A stretch of DNA of 64,000 bases from Crossiella sp. SN42 (lineage in GTDB: Bacteria > Actinomycetota > Actinomycetes > Mycobacteriales > Pseudonocardiaceae). A program made the translations under genes and the position numbers. Of this stretch, positions 16,340 to 25,078 are shown in pieces. The notes below the pieces were generated by a model. It was not told the origin of the DNA and did not search any database. It saw only the letters and a program-made list of their open reading frames with translations. Each line of letters opens with the position of its first letter. The stretch's first letter is position 1. The stretch covers positions 124,001-188,000 of the forward strand of contig NZ_JAMHIV010000017.1 of the NCBI RefSeq assembly GCF_023897065.1, in the 5' to 3' direction.

Positions 16340-16768
16340 ATGACGACGCCTCAACGCGCCCACCGGCGCTTGGTGCAGCGCACCTACGGCACCCTCGCCG
16401 ATCCCGCGGACGCCGCGCGGACCTGGGCCGACCTGGCCGGACTGGTGCGCGGGGCCGGCTCCTTCGACCCCAGCTGCACCACCTTCGTGGCCGCCTTCGA
16501 CGCGGAGGTCCCGGCCGGCGGCGAGGCCGCCTACCGGCACCTGCTGCTGATGGCCGAGGAGGACGAGCGCAGGCACGCCTCGGAGGACCCGGCGCCGCCG
16601 CGGCGCACCGGGGTGGACTTCGTGATCACCGTGGCCGGGCAGCGGTTCTTCGTCAGCCTGCTGCTGCTGGCCGCGCCCGCGCTCTCGTTCACGCCGTGCG
16701 CGCAGTTCAACCGGGGCACGGCGATACCGGCCCCGCGCTGCGCGGAAACCCCGGTGCTCTGGGACTAG
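16340..16768 (+). CDS. Small protein downstream of the P450, weakly like YqcI/YcgG family
   Basis: 142 residues with a good GGGAGGACGAG ribosome site. The pattern FDPSCTTFVAAFDAEVP, then GVDFVITVAGQRFFVSLLLLAAPALSFTPCAQFN, recalls the YqcI/YcgG group (some members are heme-dependent N-oxygenases), but it is shorter than the usual ~220 residues and the resemblance is weak. Its spacing of 16 bp from the P450 suggests a shared transcript and pathway. The stop shares CTAG with the convergent membrane-protein gene. Confidence 0.6.
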   Translation: MTTPQRAHRRLVQRTYGTLADPADAARTWADLAGLVRGAGSFDPSCTTFVAAFDAEVPAGGEAAYRHLLLMAEEDERRHASEDPAPPRRTGVDFVITVAGQRFFVSLLLLAAPALSFTPCAQFNRGTAIPAPRCAETPVLWD

Positions 16769-17208
16769 TCCGGCTCGGCCGCTCGCGGCTCGGGCAGCGG
16801 GCCGGGCCCCCGCTCCAGGTCCGCGCTGTGCGCGGCCACCGCGGCCCACAGCAGCGCCTCCCGGCGGCGGGTGATGCCGACCAGCACGATCACCAGCATG
16901 AGCAGCGCGCCGACCGCGCAGCCGCTGGCCAGGAAACGCGGCACGTGAAAACTGTGCAGCGTCACCGAGACGGCGACCAGCGTGAATCCCACCAGCGCGG
17001 TGTAGACCAGCAGTGAGGAGCGGCGGTCGAAGGCGCGGAATTCGACGCTGCGTTCGCGCAGTGAGGCCAGCAGCAGTCGCTGGTCACGTAGCGACATGTG
17101 CATGTATTCGGCAATGCGTTCCTCAATCGGATCCAGCCCGTCGGCTCGAAGCCGGAGGGTGCTGGCCGAATGCGAGGTGGGCGACGGAAAGGTCGCCGGC
17201 GTGGCCAT
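16765..17208 (-). CDS. Small two-TM membrane protein (147 aa)
   Basis: The cytoplasmic N-terminal ~65 residues are charged (RIAEYMHMSLRDQRLLLASL) and are followed by two membrane helices (~67-86, TALVGFTLVAVSVTL; ~93-113, GCAVGALLMLVIVLVGI) and a short acidic tail. No family recognised. ATG at 17208 follows AAAGGACG. Its TAG stop overlaps the TAG of the convergent gene in a shared CTAG. Confidence 0.7.
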   Translation of the reverse strand: MATPATFPSPTSHSASTLRLRADGLDPIEERIAEYMHMSLRDQRLLLASLRERSVEFRAFDRRSSLLVYTALVGFTLVAVSVTLHSFHVPRFLASGCAVGALLMLVIVLVGITRRREALLWAAVAAHSADLERGPGPLPEPRAAEPD

Positions 17209-17377
17209 GGGTGCGTCCTTTCCGCGGTGGATCGCCGGGGGTCACTCGAATGAGTGAGACGGGGTGGCCTGTACCGTGTGGCCATCCAGACTTGTCGCAC
17301 AGTAAAACAGAATGTTCCATTTTCCACATCCCTCGATGGTGTAACTGTGCGTGCCGGAGGTTGACTAGGAGGACCTC

Positions 17378-18229
17378 GTGGCCGAGAGCCCCACGGTGCG
17401 CAGGCGGCACGTCGGCGCGGAGCTGCGCAGGCTGCGCGAGGCGGCGGGGCAGGACCGGGAGAGCGCGGCCGAGCTGCTGGACTGCTCGCTGTCCAAGATC
17501 ACCAAGATCGAGCTGGGCAACGTCGCGGTGAAGAAGGCCGAGCTGGAGAAGCTGCTCGACTTCTACGCCGCGCCCGCCGACCTCTCGGCATCCTTGCTGG
17601 TCATAGCGGCCGAGGCGAAGAAACGCGGCTGGTGGTCCAAGTACGGCAAGGCGGTGCCGGACTGGTTCCGCACCTTCGTCGGGCTGGAGTCGGCCGCCTG
17701 CGAGATGCGGGTCTACGAGGCCGAGTTGATCACCGGGGTGCTGCAGACCGAGGCCTACACCAGGGCGGTGATCGCCGCGGTCAGTCCGGAGCTGGATGCC
17801 GACCAGGTGGCCCGGCTGGTCCGGGTGCGCGCCGAGCGGCAGGCGCGGCTGCTCGGTGGTGACCCTCAGCGACTGAATCTGATCATGAGCGAGGCCGCGG
17901 TCCGGCGAATGGTGGGCGGTCCGGCGGTGATGCGAGAACAACTCACATTTCTGGCCGAGGTGCAGCGGCGGCCGAACGTGACCATCCAGGTGTTGCCTTT
18001 GTGGTCCGGGGCGCACGCCGCCATCGGATTCACCTTCACCATGCTCCGTTTTCCGGACGAACCCGCTCCGACGTTGGTTTATCTGGAAGACCTGACCTCG
18101 GCCGTCTATCTCGATGAAGCCGCGGATTTGGACGTGTATAAACTCGCCTTCGACCGCTTGCAAGCGTTGGCACTCGGCCCGGCCGAGTCCGTCGCGCTCA
18201 TGAAGCGGGCAGTGAGTGAATTCGAGTAA
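17378..18229 (+). CDS. Scr1-type helix-turn-helix regulator (XRE HTH + DUF5753)
   Basis: 283 residues. The N-terminal HTH at residues ~10-65 (GAELRRLREAAGQDRESAAELLDCSLSKITKIELG) is followed by the DUF5753 domain (FRTFVGLESAACEMRVYEAELITGVLQTEAYTRAVI ... IQVLPLWSGAHAA). In Streptomyces such Scr1/AbaA-like proteins pair with small DUF397 proteins and influence development and antibiotic production. Here the DUF397 gene follows after 12 bp. GTG at 17378 has an AGGAGGAC ribosome site. Codon use shifts to A/T-ending third positions in the last third (~17,870-18,230), suggesting a less adapted, mobile gene pair. Confidence 0.92.
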   Translation: MAESPTVRRRHVGAELRRLREAAGQDRESAAELLDCSLSKITKIELGNVAVKKAELEKLLDFYAAPADLSASLLVIAAEAKKRGWWSKYGKAVPDWFRTFVGLESAACEMRVYEAELITGVLQTEAYTRAVIAAVSPELDADQVARLVRVRAERQARLLGGDPQRLNLIMSEAAVRRMVGGPAVMREQLTFLAEVQRRPNVTIQVLPLWSGAHAAIGFTFTMLRFPDEPAPTLVYLEDLTSAVYLDEAADLDVYKLAFDRLQALALGPAESVALMKRAVSEFE

Positions 18230-18241
18230 ATAGGGGTCAAT

Positions 18242-18451
18242 ATGTTGTCCTCCGGCCTTTCCTACGCCACCTGGCGCACGTCCAGCCGCAGCAGCGGCAA
18301 TGGCGGCCAGTGCGTGGAGGTCGCCATCGTCCCGGACGTCGTCGGCGTCCGGGACTCCAAGAACGCCAGTGGCCCCGCCCTGGTGTTCACCCCGGACGCG
18401 TGGGGCACGTTCCAGTCCACGCTGCGGGCGGGGTCCTTCGACCTGGTCTAG
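18242..18451 (+). CDS. DUF397 domain protein, partner of the Scr1-type regulator
   Basis: 69 residues, spanning the whole DUF397 domain: WRTSSRSSGNGGQCVEVAIV, then GVRDSKNASGPALVFTPDAWGTF. DUF397 proteins are small partners encoded next to XRE-DUF5753 regulators, and the pair has been described as antitoxin-like and toxin-like. Immediately followed by a classical T-tailed terminator, so the two genes form a complete unit. Confidence 0.92.
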   Translation: MLSSGLSYATWRTSSRSSGNGGQCVEVAIVPDVVGVRDSKNASGPALVFTPDAWGTFQSTLRAGSFDLV

Positions 18452-18468
18452 CTCAGGGGTAGCGCGAC

Positions 18469-18499
18469 GGGCGGTCGGCACGGTCGGCCGCCCTTTTTT
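18469..18499 (+). terminator. Rho-independent terminator after the Scr1/DUF397 pair
   Basis: GGGCGG pairs with CCGCCC (18488-18493) and is followed directly by six T residues. This is one of the few T-tailed terminators in the window and closes the two-gene unit. Confidence 0.85.
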
Positions 18500-18592
18500 C
18501 ATGCGAAGTCTGCAAACGTATACAGGAGTACCTGATCCGACCCGGTTGACTCGGACCTGCCGCCCGCCAGGTATCCCCGGGAGGAACGCACG

Positions 18593-20470
18593 ATGAGACG
18601 ACGAACGCCGCGGCCGCGCGGCGGCCGGATCGCGCTGGTCTGGGTGCTGGCCACGAGCGCGGTCGCGCTTTGCCTGCCAGCGGTCGGCAGCGCGGGCACC
18701 CCGACGAACTGGCAGCTCACCGCCCCTGGCGCGCACGCCGTGCCGGGCGCGGGCGCGAGTCCTTCGGCTGAGGTGGACCTGGGTCCGGACGGGCGGCTGA
18801 AGCTGACCGTGCGCCGGGGCGGGACCACCCTGCTGGAGCCGTCCGCGCTGGGTGTGCAGACCGCGTACGCCGAGTTCACCAGCGGCCTGCGGTTCAGCGG
18901 GATCAGCCAGCGCGCGATCCAGGAGAAGTACACCACCAGCGTGGGCAAGCGCCGCGAGCACAGCGCCGAGGCGGCCGAGACCACCCTGCGCTTCACCAAG
19001 GACGGCCACCGGATCGACCTGGTGGTCCGGGTCGCCGCGGACGGCGTGGCCTACCGCTACCTGCTGTCCGGGCCGAAGTGGGTGACCGTGGTCGGCGAGG
19101 CCTCGGAGTTCGCCGTGCCCGCCACCGCGCACTCGGTGCTGCTGCCCTTCGACAACGGGCGCGGGGACTACGAGTCGGCGCACAAGCACGGCACGGTGGC
19201 CCAGGCCGAGGCCGCCGAGTACGGCTATCCCGCGCTGTTCCGGGTCGAGGACAGCTGGCTGCTGCTGGCCGAGTCCGATGTGGACGGTCGCTACGGCGGC
19301 TCGCGGGTGCGGCTGGACCCGGCGGAGAAGAAGTTCAAGCTGGTGCTGCCGGATCCGGCGGAGGTGAGCACCGGTCCGCTGGCCACGCCCTGGCGCACCA
19401 TGGTCATCGGCGACCTGGCCACGGTGACCGAGAGCGACCTGATCACCGACCTGGCCCCGCCGTCCAAGATCGCGGACACCTCGTGGATCAAGCCGGGGGT
19501 CGCGGCCTGGTCCTGGTGGGCGCTGGGCACCGGTGACCTGGCCTTGCAGCAGCGCTACGTGGACTACGCGAGCAAGCAGGGCTGGGAGTACAACCTGGTC
19601 GACTCCGGCTGGGCGGACTCCTGGATCCCCGAGCTGGTCGCGTACTCCAAGGCGCGGAACGTGGACACCTGGCTGTGGGTGCGCTGGCAGACCATCGACA
19701 CCCCGAGCGAGCTGGAGCGGCTGTTCAAGCGGTACCAGGACTGGGGCGTGGCCGGTCTGAAGATCGACTTCGTGGAGTCCGACGGCCAGGACCGGATGCG
19801 CTGGTACGACCTGGTGTTCGCGGCAGCGGCCAAGTACAAGCTGATGCTCAACTTCCACGGCGCGCCGATCCCGCGCGGCACCGAACGCACCTGGCCGCAC
19901 GTGCTGACGGTGGAGGCGGTCAAGGGCGCGGAGGGCACCAAGCCGCGGCCGGGCCGGGAGCCGTTCCCGATCGAGCACTACCTGACCCTGCCGTTCACCA
20001 GGAACCTGACCGGCTCGATGGACTTCACCCCGGTGACCTTCAGCGGGGTGCGGCCCAACTCCGACGCCGGTGAGCTGGCGCTGTCGGTGCTCTACGAGTC
20101 CGGGGTGCAGCACTTCGCGGACAGCCCGGAGAGCTACGCCAAGCAGCCGCTGGCCGAGGAGCTGCTGCGCGCGGTGCCCGCGGTCTGGGACGAGACCAAG
20201 CTGCTCGCCGGCGACCCCGGCAAGCACGCGGTGATCGCCCGGCGCGGCGGCGCGGAGTGGTACGTGGGCGCGGCACTGGCCGGGGAGGGGCGCAACCTGG
20301 ATGCCGCGCTGTCCTTCCTGCCCGCCGGTGCGTGGACCGCCGACATCTACGCCGACGGTCCCGAGGGCAAGATCGTCCGCACCAGCCAGCGGGTGAACCG
20401 GGACAGCACCCTGTCCGTGCCGGTGGCCAGGAACGGCGGCTACACCGTGCGCCTTCGGCCGAATGGCTGA
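18593..20470 (+). CDS. Secreted GH97 family glycoside hydrolase
   Basis: 625 residues with a signal peptide (~1-34). The N-terminal beta-sandwich (~40-270) is followed by a barrel with AWSWWALGTGD, YNLVDSGWADSW, LWVRWQTID and LKIDFVESDGQDRM, then LNFHGAPIPRGTERTWPHVLT. D392 in LKIDF is in the position of the nucleophile of the retaining GH97 branch (alpha-galactosidase type) rather than the inverting SusB-type glutamate. It should release alpha-linked sugars outside the cell. ATG follows GGGAGGAACG. A LacI-family-like half-symmetric site lies at 18511-18524. Confidence 0.9.
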   Translation: MRRRTPRPRGGRIALVWVLATSAVALCLPAVGSAGTPTNWQLTAPGAHAVPGAGASPSAEVDLGPDGRLKLTVRRGGTTLLEPSALGVQTAYAEFTSGLRFSGISQRAIQEKYTTSVGKRREHSAEAAETTLRFTKDGHRIDLVVRVAADGVAYRYLLSGPKWVTVVGEASEFAVPATAHSVLLPFDNGRGDYESAHKHGTVAQAEAAEYGYPALFRVEDSWLLLAESDVDGRYGGSRVRLDPAEKKFKLVLPDPAEVSTGPLATPWRTMVIGDLATVTESDLITDLAPPSKIADTSWIKPGVAAWSWWALGTGDLALQQRYVDYASKQGWEYNLVDSGWADSWIPELVAYSKARNVDTWLWVRWQTIDTPSELERLFKRYQDWGVAGLKIDFVESDGQDRMRWYDLVFAAAAKYKLMLNFHGAPIPRGTERTWPHVLTVEAVKGAEGTKPRPGREPFPIEHYLTLPFTRNLTGSMDFTPVTFSGVRPNSDAGELALSVLYESGVQHFADSPESYAKQPLAEELLRAVPAVWDETKLLAGDPGKHAVIARRGGAEWYVGAALAGEGRNLDAALSFLPAGAWTADIYADGPEGKIVRTSQRVNRDSTLSVPVARNGGYTVRLRPNG

Positions 20471-20515
20471 TCGAAAAATTTCACGAAGATTGTTCGCGTT
20501 TCCGCCGTTCGGTGC

Positions 20516-20527
20516 TACCGGCCGGTA
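20516..20527. promoter_or_regulatory. 12-bp perfect palindrome TACCGGCCGGTA
   Basis: Lies between the GH97 stop and the HAD phosphatase start, 86 nt upstream of the latter. It may be an operator or part of a GH97 terminator stem (flanked by GTTTCCG upstream and GTAAAC downstream). Seen directly; function inferred. Confidence 0.4.
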
Positions 20528-20612
20528 AACCTCGCGGTCACGCTGTCGTCACGCGCCTTCGCTGCACTTCTCGGGCGCGTGGCGACAGCGCGCGGACTGC
20601 CGAGGAGGCGAC

Positions 20613-21203
20613 ATGCGGTTGCGGAGTGCCCTGGTCGGAGCGATGACGGTGGCGGCACTGGGATTGGGCGCGCCCGCGGCGCTGGCCGCGCCCGCCGCCC
20701 CCGCGAAGGCAGCGGCGGCCAAGCCCCCGTACGAGACCTGGATCCGCGATGTCACCGTGGTGACCGGCCAGCTCACCGGCTACCTGGACGGCAGGCTGCC
20801 CGGCGGCGGCAAGAAGGCCGTGGTCTTCGACATCGACAACACCACGCTGGAGACCGCCTACAACTTCGGCGTGCCCACCCCGGCGATCCCGCCGGTGCTC
20901 AAGGCGGCCAAGCGGGCCAAGGAACAGGGCGCGGCGATCTTCTTCGTGACCAACCGCCCGTACGTGCTCGGCCTGCCCACCGAGGACAACCTCAAGCGGG
21001 TCGGCTACCCGGTGGACGGCCTCTACCTGCGCCCCTGGTTCAACGTCGACCCGACCGAGAAGGTCAAGACCGAGGCCAGGATCGCCATCGAGAAGCTCGG
21101 CCACACCATCGTGGCCAACGTCGGCAACAACACCTGGGACCTGGCAGGCGGCCACGCCGAGCGCACCTTCAAGCTGCCGGACTACGACGGCGCGCTGGAC
21201 TGA
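20613..21203 (+). CDS. Secreted HAD-superfamily acid phosphatase (class B/plant-VSP-like)
   Basis: 196 residues with a signal peptide (~1-26). HAD motif I is FDIDNTTLE with D73 as nucleophile and D75 as acid/base; motif II is FFVTNRP and motif IV lies near VGNNTWDLAG. The cap is minimal, as in secreted acid phosphatases that hydrolyse phosphomonoesters outside the cell. ATG follows GAGGAGGCGAC. It ends before a strong hairpin that separates it from the convergent lacI gene. Confidence 0.88.
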   Translation: MRLRSALVGAMTVAALGLGAPAALAAPAAPAKAAAAKPPYETWIRDVTVVTGQLTGYLDGRLPGGGKKAVVFDIDNTTLETAYNFGVPTPAIPPVLKAAKRAKEQGAAIFFVTNRPYVLGLPTEDNLKRVGYPVDGLYLRPWFNVDPTEKVKTEARIAIEKLGHTIVANVGNNTWDLAGGHAERTFKLPDYDGALD

Positions 21204-21221
21204 GGCGGCCGGAGGCACAAA

Positions 21222-21254
21222 CGTGGGCGCCACCCTGACCCGGTGGCGCCCACG
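21222..21254. terminator. Bidirectional terminator hairpin (13-bp perfect stem)
   Basis: CGTGGGCGCCACC pairs exactly with GGTGGCGCCCACG around a 7-nt loop, between the convergent HAD phosphatase and LacI genes. No T-run. Confidence 0.8.
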
Positions 21255-21280
21255 AATGTTCGCGCTTGCTTGGCCTTGCG

Positions 21281-22387
21281 TTACGCCGAGGGCGCCGGTG
21301 CGGTCGAGGCCCGCACCACCAGCTCCGGCGGTGTCGGGAGCACCAGCTTGCTCGGCCGGTGTCCCTGGAGCACCTGCAGCAGCATGTGGGCCGAGGCTCG
21401 GCCCAGCTCGCGCTGCGGTGTCTTCACCGCGGTCAGCGGAGGATCGGTGTGCGCGGCGACGATGTGCTCGTCGATGGCGATCACGCTGAGGTCGTTCGGC
21501 ACCGAAAGACCCAGCTCGCGGGCCGCGCTGAGGGTGCCCAGCGCGCTCAGCAGGTTCGCCACCACCAACGCGGTCGGCCGTTGCGCGGCCGGCGCGTCCA
21601 GGATGTGCAAGGCCGCCTGATGGCCGCCCCGCCAGTGGAAGTTGCCGTCGCAGATCCATTCCGGGCGCACGGTGAGCCCGTGCGACCGCATGGCCGCGGC
21701 GAAACCCTGGCGCCGCCGCAGACCCGTGTCGGTGCGCAACGGTCCGCTCACATGACCGATCCGCCGGTGCCCCAGTGCCACCAGGTGATCGACCATGATC
21801 GAGACGTTGTGCACCTCGTCCATCACCACCGCGGCCGGATAGCCGGGGGTGCCGCGCTGCACGAGCACCATGGGCAGGTGCTCGCGGGAGGCCCACTCCT
21901 GGATGTTCGGGTCGTCGACGCTGGCGAAGGCCACCAGCACGCCGTCCACCTTGCCTTCGAGCCCGAGCTTGTCGTAGGAGTTGCCCGCGCCCTCGCCACT
22001 GCCCGCCTCGACGACCATCAGGGTGTAGTCCTGCTCGGTCGCCACCTCCTGGACGCCACGCATTATCTGCGTGAAACCGAAGTTGTCCAGGTCCGGCACG
22101 AGCAGCCCGATGGCCTGTTGTCGTTGCAGGCGCAGGGCGCGCGCCTGCGCGTTCGGCCGGTAGCCGAGCGCTTCGGCGGCGTCGAGCACCCGCTGCCGTG
22201 TCTCCGCCCGATAGGCGGTGTCCTGACCCCGCAACAGCCGGGAGGCTGTCGACACATCCACCCCGGCCGCCGCCGCCACCTCGCGCAAGGTCGGCCGATC
22301 ACGCCGCCGACTTCGAGTGAGGGACAAGGACGCGCCGGGCGAAACTGCCACTGGCCGCCAGCCAGCGGCCTCTGGCCGAGTTACCAC
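21281..22387 (-). CDS. LacI family transcriptional regulator
   Basis: 368 residues. The HTH and hinge are at ~31-80 (TLREVAAAAGVDVSTASRLLRG ... ALGYRPNAQARALR), followed by a periplasmic-binding-like ligand domain with the usual IGLLVPDLDNFGF start, VDGVLVAF and the GHRRIGHVSGP loop. An N-terminal ~30-residue basic extension is unusual. GTG at 22387 with a G-rich upstream. It probably senses a sugar; given the neighbours, the GH97 gene is one candidate target, but no perfect operator is visible. Confidence 0.9.
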   Translation of the reverse strand: MVTRPEAAGWRPVAVSPGASLSLTRSRRRDRPTLREVAAAAGVDVSTASRLLRGQDTAYRAETRQRVLDAAEALGYRPNAQARALRLQRQQAIGLLVPDLDNFGFTQIMRGVQEVATEQDYTLMVVEAGSGEGAGNSYDKLGLEGKVDGVLVAFASVDDPNIQEWASREHLPMVLVQRGTPGYPAAVVMDEVHNVSIMVDHLVALGHRRIGHVSGPLRTDTGLRRRQGFAAAMRSHGLTVRPEWICDGNFHWRGGHQAALHILDAPAAQRPTALVVANLLSALGTLSAARELGLSVPNDLSVIAIDEHIVAAHTDPPLTAVKTPQRELGRASAHMLLQVLQGHRPSKLVLPTPPELVVRASTAPAPSA

Positions 22388-22705
22388 TCCAACCCCCTTG
22401 AACCCCCTCCGGTACAGCCGTCACTCTAGGGGGTTTGACGGCAGCTGAGCGTGGGCTGTCCAGGTGTCTCGGTGATCCCCACCCGAACGGCCGCAGCACA
22501 CGACCGGAAGCCCGGCGCGGCTGGAACTCCTGGATGCCGGACGCTACGCCGAACAGGCTCCTGGGACGACATTCGGCAACAGTGATGGTTTAGAGAAGCT
22601 GTTGCAGGCAATCGGTTTCTGTTCCCGGACGTGAAAACGGGGGCGTCGCTTCCTCGCCGACTGGCAAGAAAGCGACACCCCCGCCGGGTGTGTCGAGTTA
22701 GGACA
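22388..22705. other. Intergenic region upstream of lacI and downstream of the LVIVD gene
   Basis: No coding potential that I trust. It should hold the lacI promoter on the minus strand near 22,390-22,480 and contains the LVIVD terminator hairpin at its right end. An imperfect LacI-like CG-centred site (AATCGGTT) lies at 22613-22620. Confidence 0.5.
22639..22682 (-). terminator. Terminator of the LVIVD-repeat gene
   Basis: GGGGG-C-GTCGCTT (22639-22651) pairs with AAGCGAC-A-CCCCC (22670-22682), 12 of 13 positions, with an 18-nt loop. On the minus strand it is followed by GTTTTC, a short T-run. It lies 24 bp past the stop codon. Confidence 0.75.
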
Positions 22706-24136
22706 TCAGCCGAAGTAACGACCCTGGGTCTGCACGTTCAGCTCGTCGAAGTGCTGGAGCTTGGCCCAGTCGGTGCGCCGGTCGTCGAGCCGGAGCACGT
22801 CGAAGCCCTTCTGGATGTCCGAGGAGTAGATGTAACCGTTGTACCAGTAGGCCGACCAGGAGCCCGCGGTCTTCAGCTCGGTGTCCGAGAACGGCCCGCG
22901 CTCCCAGAAAGCGATCTCCTTGGGCTTGCTGGAGTCGGTGAAGTCGAACACCGACACGCCGCCCTGGTACCAGGCCTGGACCATGATGTCCTTGCCGGGG
23001 ACCGGGATCAGCGAGCCGTTGTGCGCGACGCAGTTCTCGGTGTCCTTCTGCGGGCGCGGGATCTTGAAGTAGCTGCGGAAGACCAGCTTGCGCTTGTCGC
23101 CCTTGCCCACGATGTCGTAGATGCCGTTCGCGCCGCGCTTGTCGCCGATCTTGGCGTTGCAGGTCGCGCCGCCGCCACCGCCGAGCTCGTCGGTGAAGAT
23201 GACCTTGTCACCGCGGTTGTTGAAGGTCGCGGAGTGCCAGAACGCGAAGTTCACGTCATCGCGCACCCGCTCGATCACCTTCGGCTTCTCCCGGTTGGAG
23301 ATGTCGAAGAGGATGCCGTCACCCATGCACGCGCCCGCCGCCAGGTCGAGCTTGGGGTAGACGGTGATGTCGTGGCAGCCCGAGGTCGCGGACAGGTCCG
23401 GGTTGCTCGGGTTCTGCCCGGGGTTGCCGCCGTCCGGGAACAGCACCGGCGCGGAGATGACCTTGGCCGAGGCCGGGTCGCGCAGCGGCACCTTCACGAT
23501 GGAGATCTTGTCGTGCGGCGGCTGGCAGTCCGGGAAGGACGCCGACGGGGCGTAGGAGGAGCTGTACAGGTACACGTTCTTGTTGCCCTTTTCGGGCACC
23601 AGGGTGTGCGTGTGCGACCCGCAGTCGTTCTCCACCGAGGCGACGTACTTCGGGTTGCGGACATCGCTGATGTCGAAGATCTTCACGCCCTCCCAGGACT
23701 CCTTGACCGTGGCCGGCTGGCTCACGTTCTCGCAGGAGTCGTTGCTGCGGGAGGAGTCGGTGGACAGGAACAGCAGGTTCCCGTGCACCGAGATGTCGTT
23801 CTGCCCACCGGGGCAGAGCACCTGGGCGACGCGCTTCGGCTTCGCCGGATGGCGGATGTCGAAGATGTCGAAGCCGTTGTAGTTGCCCACGAAGGCGTAG
23901 TCGCCCTGGAAGGCCATGTCGGTGCCGAGCGCGTTCTCCGGCGCGAACGGGCCGGACTTGGGCAGGTTCGCGACCTGCCGCAGGTTCTTGCTGCTGACGA
24001 TCTGGTCAACGCCGGGAATGCCGTCGGCCGGTTCGGCGGCCACGGCAGGCGCGGCGGCGAACGTGGAGGCGGCGACAAGCGCGGCCCCGGACAGCACCAT
24101 CAAAACTCGGCGCGTTGTGCGTTGGGTAGACGCCAC
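22706..24136 (-). CDS. Secreted LVIVD-repeat beta-propeller protein
   Basis: About 476 residues with a signal peptide (~1-35). The body is made of repeated blades of LVIVD type, each with a D[IV]FDIS/R-xPAKPK-like core: FDIFDIRHPAKPKRVAQVL, VKIFDISDVRNPKYVASVE, GILFDISNREKPKVIERVR, VSVFDFTDSSKPKEIAFWE. These proteins are extracytoplasmic propellers common in actinobacteria; ligands are unknown. Nine or so Cys residues suggest disulfides. GTG at 24136 follows GGGAG; an ATG at 24151 is an alternative with a poorer site. Divergent from the DUF305 lipoprotein gene. Confidence 0.85.
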   Translation of the reverse strand: MASTQRTTRRVLMVLSGAALVAASTFAAAPAVAAEPADGIPGVDQIVSSKNLRQVANLPKSGPFAPENALGTDMAFQGDYAFVGNYNGFDIFDIRHPAKPKRVAQVLCPGGQNDISVHGNLLFLSTDSSRSNDSCENVSQPATVKESWEGVKIFDISDVRNPKYVASVENDCGSHTHTLVPEKGNKNVYLYSSSYAPSASFPDCQPPHDKISIVKVPLRDPASAKVISAPVLFPDGGNPGQNPSNPDLSATSGCHDITVYPKLDLAAGACMGDGILFDISNREKPKVIERVRDDVNFAFWHSATFNNRGDKVIFTDELGGGGGATCNAKIGDKRGANGIYDIVGKGDKRKLVFRSYFKIPRPQKDTENCVAHNGSLIPVPGKDIMVQAWYQGGVSVFDFTDSSKPKEIAFWERGPFSDTELKTAGSWSAYWYNGYIYSSDIQKGFDVLRLDDRRTDWAKLQHFDELNVQTQGRYFG

Positions 24137-24277
24137 CCTCAAAGCTCCCATCGCGTGACGGCTGGATCTGTGCAGTATCTCTGTCTGGTTTGGGTAAGGA
24201 AACAGCCTTTCGCCGTCGGCTGCACACAGTTTTTCCAGGTTCCCACCAGGCGGACATCCCAGGTAGCGTCGCCGCTC

Positions 24278-24919
24278 GTGAGCCGTCTGCCGCTGAAATC
24301 CGGGATCCTTGCCGCCTTCGCCGCCCTGGCGCTCACTGCCTGTACCGGCAACGGCACGCAGGGTGCGCCGCCGGAGGTCGCCGAGCAGGTGCCGGTGATC
24401 GCGCCGGGCAAGCCGGGCGAGCCCGCGAAGACCCTGCCCAGCATGCCGCCGATCGCCGAGCGGCCGCCCGGTGATGCTGATTTCACCTACGTGTCGATGA
24501 TGATTCCGCATCACCGGCAGGCGCTGGAGATGACCGCGCTGGCCGCCGACCGCGCCAAGCACCAGGACGTGCGCGGCCTGGCCGGCCGGATCGAGGGCGC
24601 GCAGGCCCCGGAGATCCAGGCCATGGAGGGTTACCTGAAGCGGCACAACAAGCCGGTGCCCAGCGCGCACGGCGGGCACTCCAGCAGCACCATGCCGGGT
24701 ATGGCCTCCTTCGCCGACATGGTGCGGCTCAAGGACGCCAGGGGCGAGGAGTTCGACCGGATGTTCGTGCGGCTGATGATCGCCCACCACGAGGGTGCGG
24801 TGAAGATGGCCAACGACGTGCTGGCCGCCGGGCACGACATCTTCGTGGAGGAGATGGCCCAGGACGTCATCGCCACCCAGACCGACGAGATCAAGCGGAT
24901 GCGCGAAATCAAGTTCTGA
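24278..24919 (+). CDS. DUF305 family lipoprotein
   Basis: 213 residues. The signal peptide ends in LTAC, a lipobox, near residue 20. After a Pro-rich linker come the two DUF305 ferritin-like helix motifs: YVSMMIPHHRQALEMTALA and FVRLMIAHHEGAVKMANDV. The paired HH residues are the likely metal ligands; copper-linked DUF305 proteins are known, but the role here is unproven. GTG at 24278 gives the clean lipoprotein signal. Divergent from the LVIVD gene; the shared 141-bp gap may hold promoters for both. Confidence 0.88.
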   Translation: MSRLPLKSGILAAFAALALTACTGNGTQGAPPEVAEQVPVIAPGKPGEPAKTLPSMPPIAERPPGDADFTYVSMMIPHHRQALEMTALAADRAKHQDVRGLAGRIEGAQAPEIQAMEGYLKRHNKPVPSAHGGHSSSTMPGMASFADMVRLKDARGEEFDRMFVRLMIAHHEGAVKMANDVLAAGHDIFVEEMAQDVIATQTDEIKRMREIKF

Positions 24920-25078
24920 ACCGTTTCCGGCGGAAGTCTTGACGCACAACCGTTATCCGGCGCCGGTAACGTCCACAGTGGATTGTATTGAACAGTATTG
25001 ACTGAGCCATTTGCGGCATTGAACTTCGTTGGCCGGCGGGTTCTGCTCTGGGGCATCGTTCCCAGGAAGGGATCAGCC

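Noticed and set aside
17123-20227. 1034-codon minus-strand open frame spanning the Scr1 regulator, DUF397 gene and GH97 gene
   Set aside because: Crosses several well-supported genes and a T-tailed terminator on the other strand; no domain motif.
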